From the NCBI RefSeq assembly GCF_019970045.1, contig NZ_JAHXYI010000002.1, positions 620,001 through 684,000 on the forward strand: a DNA stretch of 64,000 bases, given 5' to 3'. The notes beneath the pieces were generated by a model. It worked only from the letters and a program-made list of their open reading frames with translations, did not search any database and was not told the DNA's origin. The position numbers were made by a program, and so were the translations under genes. Source of the DNA: Chryseobacterium sp. GVT01B (GTDB lineage: Bacteria > Bacteroidota > Bacteroidia > Flavobacteriales > Weeksellaceae). Position 1 is the first letter of the stretch. Each line of letters begins with the position of its first letter. Of this stretch, positions 8,335-15,719 are shown one piece after another.

Positions 8335-11300
8335 CTATTGTGTCGCTTTCATCATAGCATTGGTAATTTCAATTTCCTTTTTTCTGGAATATGCAGAATC
8401 AAAAGGCTCCATGACATTGAATAAATATTGGTAAAAAGGTGCAATCTGCCGTACATTTTCAGATTCTTTAATCGCTTTTTCTTTGCCCATTTGCTGTAAT
8501 CCTTTTATAAAAACACTGAATTTTCTATCAATCGGTTCCATTGACTTTAAAAGATAAGCATGTGCTTTTTCATTCTGCCCTAATGTTTTGTAAGCTTCTG
8601 TAACTGCTGAAACAACTAATGCATATTCCATTGGTTTTGACCTCATCTGTTTTCTGGCAGCCGCTTTAAATGCCGGAGAAAGATTCTGATAGTAGTCATA
8701 TTCTTCAAATATTCCTTTCTTAAGGGTTTCCGCCAGCTGAAGACCTTTCTGCTCCTGTCCTGCAACAATATATCCGGTTACCATTGAACTTAATGACCTT
8801 GGATCATTGTATTTTTCAACCGGAATTTCTTTCGCTGCAAGGTCCAGCAGTTCTAATGCCTTCGCTTTCTGTCCGCTGACTACAAGTGCAGATACAGCCC
8901 TGCTTACGGACATTCTGTAACCTAAAATATTGGAAGTTGCCGTTTCATTATAATAAACACTGAGGTCTTTAAAATTCCCCCATCTGAAGTTTTTCACCAC
9001 CTGATAAAGTGAGTTGGCATCTACTCTTCCTTTATCCCCATCCGGACTCTGAGGCGTGTGAATAGGAACCAATCTGTAGCTGAAACCGTCAAACTGTAAA
9101 TATTCGTCAAGATAAAAGATATTCTCACTTTCATACATTCCCCCAGATGAGAAATTAATGGGACGTTTCCAGTCGAAATTAGCCAGCATATCCAGCATCA
9201 TCAGATTGCTTTTGTAAAGGGTATTTGCTTCATAATTGATCATAATCTGATCTACTGCCTTAGAAAGATCAGCCTGATTGATAATCCCCGATTTTACAGC
9301 ATTTTCCTTATTTACCGGAAGAATAAATTTACTTACCGGAAGAATATTATATTTTTCATATTGCTTTTCCCCGAAATACATCTTCAGCAATTCATCTTTT
9401 TCGGAAGATTTAAGTTTAAGGAACCTGATAGCATCTTTCACCGTCAGAGAATCCTGGGTAAGATATTTTCTGAACTCCTGGAAAGCTGTGTCCGGTGCTC
9501 CCTGTTCTTTCAACATTTGGAAAAGTCCTTCCCAATCTTCTTTTTTCATCAGATAAACCTGATCGTTGACACCGTCTCTGTACTCTTCGTGAGTGAGTTC
9601 TCCCGGAATTCCCTTGGCATTGTATGTTTTTCTTTTTACCTGATCTATATTCCAGGGCGTGGCTAAAAGAGTAAAATTGACCGTTTTCACATCATCCCTG
9701 AATCTTTCCGTTTCCTGAATTGCCCAAACCGGAAAGGTATCATTATCACCATAAATGAAAATAATATCATCCTTAGGCAGCGAACGTAAAAATGAATAGG
9801 CATAATCACGGGCTGCAGTCTTTTTACTGCGGTCATGTGACGTATAATTCTGGAACCCCATCATAAAAGGAATCCCCAGCAACACAACTCCCAGCATAAT
9901 ATTAGCTGTATTAGATTTAAGTTTAGACTGAATCAGCCAAAGAACAGCTCCTGCTCCCAGACCAATCCAGATAGCAAAAGCATAGAACGAGCCTACCATC
10001 GCATAATCTCTTTCCCTTACTTCAAATGGTTTTACCCCGGTGTAGAAGACAATTCCCATACTTGTAAGAACAAACAGTGAAAGAACAGCATAAAATCTCC
10101 CGAAATCCCTGTTCAGCTGAAAAAAGAAACCTATAAGCCCTAAAATCAATGGCAGAAAGAAAAACTTGACGGTACTTTCATTTTTAAATTTAGCCGGCAT
10201 ATGATCCTGATCACCCAACAACGCATTATCAATGAAAGAAAACCCTGAGATCCAGTTACCATTGGTATTTTCCATATGTCCCTCAAGATCATTCTGTCTT
10301 CCTACGAAATTCCACATCAGATACCGGACAAAGTAGTATCCGTTCTGGAATGAGATGAAATAATCCATATTCTGGGCAAAAGAAGGGCGTTTTACCTTAA
10401 TAAGATCGTAAGGTTTTACTTTCAGATAATCTTCTGCGGTAATGGAATCTCCTTCATATTTTGCTCTCAGGTCTTCAAAAATCCTTTTAGCCTCCGGATT
10501 GTCTGCTACTTCTTCATTATCATAATTGAAAGTAAAATCAGGAGCGCCATACAAGGCAATATAATTGGCGGTAACCTCTTTATCCTCATTGAACATCCTC
10601 GGCATGAAACTGATATGCGATTTATTAAACACATAATTGAATCGTTCCCCGGTTTTTCTGTAGGTTCCGGTTTTTTCATCTTTTTCGTAAATATCTCCGG
10701 TCACATCTCTTTTGTAGCTTCCGTCTTCATCTTTTTCCAAGCCGTTTCTGTCGAGAAATGCCGTGTAGTTCTGTCCATAAATTGTGGGCCAGTCACCATA
10801 TTGTACCCTGTTGTAATAATCTCTCATTCCTATTGCGGTATCCGGATCATTAAGGTTCATCGGCGGATTGGCATTTGCCCTGATGGGAATTACCAGCCAG
10901 CAAGAGAAACCAATCATCATATAAACCAGTGACAAAACGATGGTCTGATAAACTTTTCTTTTTGTTTTCCTCGCATATTTAATCAGGAAATAACTCATAG
11001 CAATCATAAGAACAAATGCTACAATCGTCCCTGAATGAAAAGGAAGTCCCAGCCCGTTTACAAAGAAAATCTCAAGTTTTCCAAATATCGTCATCACCAA
11101 AGGGAAAATAATCTTGAATACAAAAGCAAGAATTCCCAACGTTACCAGATTAGCTACCAGAAAGCTTTTCCAGGAAAAAGTATAGTTTCGGGCGTAATAT
11201 ACCAGACATATGGCAGGAATAGCCAGCATACACATCATATGTACCCCCACAGAAAGTCCTATTGCAAAGAAAATAAGAATGATCCATCTCTCGCTGTCAG

Positions 11301-11820
11301 CTACTTTAGATTCGTTCTCCCATTTGGTGATCAGCCAGACCAGCAACGCGATAAACATAGAAGCCATTGCATAGACCTCTCCTTCTACTGCTGAAAACCA
11401 GAAGGTATCTGAAAAAGTAAAGCATAAAGCTCCGATGCCTCCAGCAAACAGGATTGAAATCTCCTGAGATCTGGTAACACCTTCAAAATCTTTATTCAAA
11501 AGCCGTCTTAAAAAATGGGTAATCGTCCAGAACAGAAACAAAATAGTAAATGCACTGAACAATGCTGACATGGCATTGATCACAATGGAATAATTTTCTC
11601 CATTTCCCAAGGCAAAAATACTCGCCACCGCTCCTACAATCTGGAATAAAGCAGCTCCCGGAGCATGGGTCACCTCAAGTTTTACTGCAGAAGAAATATA
11701 CTCTCCACAGTCCCAAAAACTCAGGGAATGCTCCATGGTTGAAAGATAAGTGATAAGTGCAACAGCGAAAAGGAACCATCCCAGTACGGTGTTCCATTTT
11801 TTAAAAGACCAGTTTTTCAT
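8335..11820 (-). CDS. DUF2723 membrane protein, probable GT-C-type glycosyltransferase
   Basis: A 1161-residue protein conserved across Bacteroidetes. The N-terminal half has about 12 membrane segments. The first loop has the FWDCGEYISSA signature, a DxE-like arrangement typical of lipid-linked GT-C glycosyltransferases such as protein O-mannosyltransferases. A large soluble middle region (about 330-560) and a helical, TPR-like C-terminal part (about 1000-1150) follow. It probably uses a lipid-linked sugar donor outside the inner membrane, but the substrate is not known. It stands alone, with repeat copies on both sides. Confidence 0.85.
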   Translation of the reverse strand: MKNWSFKKWNTVLGWFLFAVALITYLSTMEHSLSFWDCGEYISSAVKLEVTHAPGAALFQIVGAVASIFALGNGENYSIVINAMSALFSAFTILFLFWTITHFLRRLLNKDFEGVTRSQEISILFAGGIGALCFTFSDTFWFSAVEGEVYAMASMFIALLVWLITKWENESKVADSERWIILIFFAIGLSVGVHMMCMLAIPAICLVYYARNYTFSWKSFLVANLVTLGILAFVFKIIFPLVMTIFGKLEIFFVNGLGLPFHSGTIVAFVLMIAMSYFLIKYARKTKRKVYQTIVLSLVYMMIGFSCWLVIPIRANANPPMNLNDPDTAIGMRDYYNRVQYGDWPTIYGQNYTAFLDRNGLEKDEDGSYKRDVTGDIYEKDEKTGTYRKTGERFNYVFNKSHISFMPRMFNEDKEVTANYIALYGAPDFTFNYDNEEVADNPEAKRIFEDLRAKYEGDSITAEDYLKVKPYDLIKVKRPSFAQNMDYFISFQNGYYFVRYLMWNFVGRQNDLEGHMENTNGNWISGFSFIDNALLGDQDHMPAKFKNESTVKFFFLPLILGLIGFFFQLNRDFGRFYAVLSLFVLTSMGIVFYTGVKPFEVRERDYAMVGSFYAFAIWIGLGAGAVLWLIQSKLKSNTANIMLGVVLLGIPFMMGFQNYTSHDRSKKTAARDYAYSFLRSLPKDDIIFIYGDNDTFPVWAIQETERFRDDVKTVNFTLLATPWNIDQVKRKTYNAKGIPGELTHEEYRDGVNDQVYLMKKEDWEGLFQMLKEQGAPDTAFQEFRKYLTQDSLTVKDAIRFLKLKSSEKDELLKMYFGEKQYEKYNILPVSKFILPVNKENAVKSGIINQADLSKAVDQIMINYEANTLYKSNLMMLDMLANFDWKRPINFSSGGMYESENIFYLDEYLQFDGFSYRLVPIHTPQSPDGDKGRVDANSLYQVVKNFRWGNFKDLSVYYNETATSNILGYRMSVSRAVSALVVSGQKAKALELLDLAAKEIPVEKYNDPRSLSSMVTGYIVAGQEQKGLQLAETLKKGIFEEYDYYQNLSPAFKAAARKQMRSKPMEYALVVSAVTEAYKTLGQNEKAHAYLLKSMEPIDRKFSVFIKGLQQMGKEKAIKESENVRQIAPFYQYLFNVMEPFDSAYSRKKEIEITNAMMKATQ

Positions 11821-11901
11821 ATAATATTTTCAATATGTATATGACAACCGGGAGGAAGGGTTTATTACATGAAAGAAAATTTATTTACATATTTTTATTT
11901 C

Positions 11902-12133
11902 TAACCACAAAAGTCATAAAAGTGTTAATTTCAATTCAATTAGTTTAAAATGAACCTGTATAAAAAAGTTCATATAAGAAGAAAATAAAGATTTAAAAAA
12001 ACTTAAATATACTTTATTAATTATAAGTTTTTAAGGTGACTATAATAGCCTTACACCATTGTCATTCTGACGAAGGAAGAATCTCATATACTGCTTAGAT
12101 TCTTCACTTCACTTCGTTACATTCAGAATGACA
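11902..12133. repeat. dispersed repeat, copy 2
   Basis: This fills most of the 363-base gap upstream of the DUF2723 gene. It begins TAACCACAAAAGTCATAAAAG and stays similar to copy 1 through a GTTTAAAAT/AAAGTTCA-ATAAGA stretch. It then carries an identical 24-base block starting at 12061 (GTCATTCTGACGAAGG...) and a matching inverted end ATTCAGAATGACA (12121-12133). It lacks the outer arms of copy 1. Both copies have the same orientation. Confidence 0.68.
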
Positions 12134-12183
12134 GAGGCATAAAATAACAGGATTAGTGTAAAATTGTATGGAATTACCATTTT

Positions 12184-12972
12184 TTAATATGTATTATTCA
12201 ATCCTCCATCCAAAGGAATGCTTGTTCCGGTAAGATAATTTGAATATTCTGAGGCCAGAAAAGCTACCAGGTGGCCATATTCTTCCGGCTGCCCGAATCT
12301 TTTCATGGGAATCTTATTTTCTCTTGCTTTTTTTATTTCTTCCGCCGAATCACCACTTTGCTGAGCTTCATGAGTAACCAGTTTTTGAATCCGTTCAGTA
12401 TCAAAATATCCTGTAAGAACATTATTTACGGTGATATTATGTTGTGCAATTTCATTAGAAAGAGTTTTTGCCCACGCAATGACCGCAGAACGGATAGAAT
12501 TTGACAATGCCAGACTTCCAATTGGTTCTTTAACAGACAGAGAAGAAACGTTGATAATACGGCCGTTTTTCTGTTGGATCATATGAGGCAGAGCCAATAG
12601 TGTTGTTTCGCAAACCGTTTTAAATAGAAGATCAAATGCTTTCTGATAATCATCCGGGGTTTTATCGAGTGCTAAACCTGGTTCCGGACCGTTTGTATTG
12701 TTCACCAGAATATCAACAGAATGGTCATTAAAATATCCTGTTATAATTTTTTTATAATTTTCAAAGTCCGAGAAATCAGCCACCAGATATTCATGTTTCT
12801 GTTCCGGATTGATGACCGGCAGTGAAGAAACGAAATCTTTAAGTTTTGTTTCATTGCGGGCCATAACGGTAACATTCGCTCCGCATTTTGCCAATTCCAG
12901 AGCAATTCCTGCTCCTATTCCCTGAGTTGCCCCACCTACTAAAACGTTTTTTGAAAAAAGTTGAATATTCAT
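12184..12972 (-). CDS. SDR-family oxidoreductase lacking the YxxxK catalytic pair
   Basis: A 262-residue Rossmann protein with cofactor motif GGATQGIG (residues 13-20), NNTNG (91-95) and serines 143-144 of the usual SDR active site. Aligned on the conserved VxxxAKTLS that follows, the YxxxK position reads SNSIR (157-161), so both the catalytic Tyr and Lys are replaced. An FabG-like subgroup with an imperfect catalytic tetrad is known. I start at ATG 12972. The longer frame to 13026 adds an 18-residue leader unlike the family. It follows ridA by 95 bases on the same strand. Confidence 0.85.
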   Translation of the reverse strand: MNIQLFSKNVLVGGATQGIGAGIALELAKCGANVTVMARNETKLKDFVSSLPVINPEQKHEYLVADFSDFENYKKIITGYFNDHSVDILVNNTNGPEPGLALDKTPDDYQKAFDLLFKTVCETTLLALPHMIQQKNGRIINVSSLSVKEPIGSLALSNSIRSAVIAWAKTLSNEIAQHNITVNNVLTGYFDTERIQKLVTHEAQQSGDSAEEIKKARENKIPMKRFGQPEEYGHLVAFLASEYSNYLTGTSIPLDGGLNNTY

Positions 12973-13067
12973 AATGTCTCGATCAATGTTAATTGGTATA
13001 AGATAAATGTAAGAAAAAACCTCCAAATTACATTTTGAAGGTCTGTATTTTAACTCATATTTATCAC

Positions 13068-13457
13068 TTATTTCACTACCGTTGCTTCAAGCTCAACCTT
13101 TAATGTTTCAAACAACCCTTTTACTTCAAGCATCGTTACGGCCTGCTGTATTTTATGTTGGGCAATCCACTCCTGAAGAATGGGAAAATATGGCCAGAGT
13201 TCTGCAGTAGAAGTTGTATAGATATTTAATCTTACTATACCACTACATTCATATCCCGCTGTGTGGATCACTTCTTCCAGGTTGGCAATAGCCTGTTCCA
13301 GCTGTGATTTCATATCTTTATCACTGGATGTTCCATCAGGGTCAATAGCCGCCTGCCCTGAGCAGTATAAAGTACTTTCAACATTTTTTACCTCTACAGC
13401 CTGAGAATAGCTTCTCTCATCCTGCCATTTCCATGGGTTAACCGTTCTTTTTTCCAT
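13068..13457 (-). CDS. RidA/YjgF family protein
   Basis: A 129-residue member of the Rid family, which deaminates reactive enamine/imine intermediates or acts in related pathways. Recognisable segments are STLYCSGQAAIDPDG, LEQAIANLEEVIHTAGY and VRLNIYTTS. The usual RidA arginine position is not clearly conserved near the C-terminal VTMLEVKGL, so this may be an Rid2-7 subgroup member rather than archetypal RidA. It shares a probable transcript with the downstream SDR gene and has two CRP-like sites in its promoter. Confidence 0.85.
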   Translation of the reverse strand: MEKRTVNPWKWQDERSYSQAVEVKNVESTLYCSGQAAIDPDGTSSDKDMKSQLEQAIANLEEVIHTAGYECSGIVRLNIYTTSTAELWPYFPILQEWIAQHKIQQAVTMLEVKGLFETLKVELEATVVK

Positions 13458-13515
13458 TGTATGAATTTGTTATATGTTACGGTACAAAATTGCAGAACAA
13501 CTACAGCAAATCTGT

Positions 13516-13552
13516 GTGATTCGGATCACGATTATGAGGTGAGTCCGATCAC
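13516..13552 (-). promoter_or_regulatory. two CRP/FNR-like operator sites before ridA
   Basis: GTGA-N6-TCAC occurs at 13516-13529 and again at 13539-13552, centres 23 bases apart. A candidate -7 box (CAATTTTG on the minus strand, 13492-13485) puts the sites about 43 and 66 bases upstream of the start point, classical activator positions. The adjacent Crp/Fnr gene is the obvious candidate protein. Confidence 0.6.
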
Positions 13553-13556
13553 TTTT

Positions 13557-14120
13557 TTACAATGGCAGACGGCTTAAAGTTTCCCTGGAAACGCCTAAAT
13601 AAGCGGCTAAAAGAGATTTTGGGACACGTTGGACAAGAGAAGGATACTTTTTCAAAAGCTGATCATATCGTTCTTTTATTCCGGTTGTCATCATGGAAAT
13701 GGTTCGCTGCTGAGCAGTAATAAATCCCATATATGCTTTTTCCAGAAAAAAATGTTCCAGTTTTGGCAGATGGGCACACAGCTTTTTGTAATCTTCTAAC
13801 TGAAGACACAATACTTCTGTATCTTCAAGACATTCCAAGGACATCGTTGCCAGAGTTTGCTGATAGTAAGCCGGAAAATCTGTTTCCCACCAGTCTTCCA
13901 TCGCAAATCCAATAATGTGTTCTTTTCCGGTTTCATCGGTATAAACAAGTTTCAGAAGACCTTTCAGAACAAAATAATTATAAGGCACCATTTCTCCCTC
14001 CTGTACCAAAAACTGATGTTTCTTATATTTTTTATACGTAAAGCAGGATGATATGAATTCAAATTCATCATCATTAAGCGGAATAATTTTTTCAATGTGA
14101 GACCTTAGCAAATGCAGCAT
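13557..14120 (-). CDS. Crp/Fnr-family transcriptional regulator
   Basis: A 187-residue regulator with a cyclic-nucleotide-binding-like beta barrel (FLVQEGEMVPYNYFVLKGLLKLV) and a C-terminal winged helix-turn-helix with recognition helix SRETLSRL. There are no cysteines arranged for an Fe-S cluster, so it is not an FNR-type oxygen sensor. The protein ends two residues after the recognition helix, slightly short but normal for this Bacteroidetes subgroup. Its 3' end abuts the two GTGA-N6-TCAC sites in front of ridA, so it probably controls the ridA-SDR pair. Confidence 0.9.
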   Translation of the reverse strand: MLHLLRSHIEKIIPLNDDEFEFISSCFTYKKYKKHQFLVQEGEMVPYNYFVLKGLLKLVYTDETGKEHIIGFAMEDWWETDFPAYYQQTLATMSLECLEDTEVLCLQLEDYKKLCAHLPKLEHFFLEKAYMGFITAQQRTISMMTTGIKERYDQLLKKYPSLVQRVPKSLLAAYLGVSRETLSRLPL

Positions 14121-14154
14121 GTTCTATTTCTTGTAATATAAAAGTACTCTTTTT

Positions 14155-14187
14155 TCATCAAGACATTTAAATTCATTGTCTTGATGA
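14155..14187. repeat. 11-base inverted repeat upstream of the Crp/Fnr gene
   Basis: TCATCAAGACA (14155-14165) pairs perfectly with TGTCTTGATGA (14177-14187). On either strand no T-run follows the stem, so it is a poor terminator. It lies between the SUKH stop and the Crp/Fnr start and could be an operator or an mRNA stem. Confidence 0.5.
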
Positions 14188-14198
14188 TATAAACAGTG

Positions 14199-14687
14199 TT
14201 AAAATGCAAACGGATAAACATCACTTAATGTTGGATGAAGCCGATTCAGGGTTTTATAAAACTCTTGTTGAACAGGTTCCGGGATGTTGTCGTATTCATC
14301 GAAATAAACATCCAACTGCCGGATAACAAAAGCCATTTGCAACCATTCTTCAAAATTAATATTCATAGGTTCCATCTTTTCATCATAATCATGATTATAG
14401 AAAAAAACCTGATCATTAATATTCAGGAACCATCGATCACCCTGCCCGTTACCTGCAAAACACCAATAATCAGTAAGCTCAAATTCTTTATTCTCATTGA
14501 CAGCCTCCACCGAATTATACAGGATCGTTTCAGAAGAAATTTCTGCTGTTGGTATTTGAGTGACCCAGTTCCTGTATCGTTCAGAGAAAGGAAATAGTAT
14601 TGTTTTGGAAAAATTCTGCAAAGGACTTTTCACTTTCAATATTTCAGATTCTATTTCTACTAGAGTTAATATGACAAAAGAAATCAT
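14199..14687 (-). CDS. SMI1/KNR4 (SUKH) family protein
   Basis: A 162-residue protein with the SUKH core: ELTDYWCFAGNGQGDRWFLN, then a Phe/Tyr-Asp strand (VFFYNHDYDE) and a helix NFEEWLQMAFVIRQLD. SUKH proteins often act as immunity proteins to contact-dependent toxins, but stand-alone house-keeping copies are common. No toxin gene is adjacent. It starts 11 bases after the TlpA stop, so the two are probably co-transcribed. Confidence 0.8.
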   Translation of the reverse strand: MISFVILTLVEIESEILKVKSPLQNFSKTILFPFSERYRNWVTQIPTAEISSETILYNSVEAVNENKEFELTDYWCFAGNGQGDRWFLNINDQVFFYNHDYDEKMEPMNINFEEWLQMAFVIRQLDVYFDEYDNIPEPVQQEFYKTLNRLHPTLSDVYPFAF

Positions 14688-14698
14688 AGCTGTAAAAA

Positions 14699-15301
14699 TT
14701 AAGGCTTTTGTTTCAACAGCTCATTAATCTGCTGGTAAAAAGTATCTTTACTATAATCTGCTAATCCTTTATGATGCAGACGGATTTCGCCTTTTTTATC
14801 CAGCACAATGGTTGTAGGTAATGATCCACTGTAAAGTACTCCGGGAATATTGCCAGCCGGTACCAGAAAAGGAACTGTAAAGCCTTTTTCTTTTAAATAT
14901 GATTTTCCAAGAGCAGTGTTGTCATCCAGATTTACGGTAAGAAATACCATATCCGGATTGTTTTTATAATGATCGTACAGCTTTTGAACTGAGGGAAACT
15001 CTGCTCTGCAGGGAGGGCACCATGAGGCCCAAAAGTTAATGAAAACTACTTTATTTTGTAAATCAGAAATATTAATGACGGTTCCGTCTTCATTTTTCAG
15101 CATAAACCCGGCGTAGGAAACTCGTGTTGAAGCATTCTGATCCTCTTTTGTTTCTGATATACTGGAATTAAGGATTCCTGTGGAAGCAACCTGTCTCATC
15201 AGCCATGCTTTTGCATCTTTATTCACCAATACAATAATGAATAATATTGTCAGTATTGCTGTTGAACCATTTTTCCTGATCCACATTTTTACATTTTCCA
15301 T
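14699..15301 (-). CDS. TlpA-like membrane-anchored thioredoxin
   Basis: A 200-residue protein with one N-terminal membrane anchor (about 13-27), a linker, then an AhpC/TSA-Redoxin thioredoxin fold. The active site is WASWCPPCRAEF and the cis-Pro is in SGSLPTTIV. It likely reduces disulfides in the periplasm, for example in cytochrome maturation or envelope maintenance. It leads a two-gene operon with the SUKH gene. Confidence 0.92.
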   Translation of the reverse strand: MENVKMWIRKNGSTAILTILFIIVLVNKDAKAWLMRQVASTGILNSSISETKEDQNASTRVSYAGFMLKNEDGTVINISDLQNKVVFINFWASWCPPCRAEFPSVQKLYDHYKNNPDMVFLTVNLDDNTALGKSYLKEKGFTVPFLVPAGNIPGVLYSGSLPTTIVLDKKGEIRLHHKGLADYSKDTFYQQINELLKQKP

Positions 15302-15719
15302 ATTCTTTCCTCTTAATTCTTAGCCAAGATAAGACTAAAATTCTGATCAAAAGCTCCGAAAGAACCTTTTAAATTAAAAAGGTCTTTATGTCACAGGATA
15401 TAAAAGCCCTTTAAGTGTTCAGGGGTATAATTTTTATAACAAACAGCAATAAAGTTCACACAACAACCGTTAATAATTTATTTTTTAACATAATTAACTA
15501 AAAAACAATTAATAAATCAATATACAATGCATAATATTATTTTTTATGTAACAGTCTCACCTTATTCTTGCTTTTACCATTTTCAACAGCACCCATTTTC
15601 AATGGATTTATTTCATAATTAATTTGTTACGTGTAACAAATCCCCTATTCATCTAACTAATCGTACATCAACAAAACATTAATTCCTATACAAGAGATCT
15701 ACTACTTTAAAATAAACTA
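15302..15719. promoter_or_regulatory. intergenic region with a 20-base palindrome
   Basis: This 418-base AT-rich divergent promoter region has no credible gene. ATTTGTTAC-GT-GTAACAAAT (15622-15641) has perfect 9-base arms around GT, 79 bases before the TonB receptor start, and is a good candidate operator. Confidence 0.5.

Noticed and set aside
12973..13026. N-terminal extension of the SDR protein
   Set aside because: The 18-residue leader is unlike the family, and ATG 12972 gives the normal start before the Rossmann motif.
14155..14187. Terminator for the SUKH gene
   Set aside because: The stem is not followed by a T-run on either strand, so I list it as an inverted repeat only.
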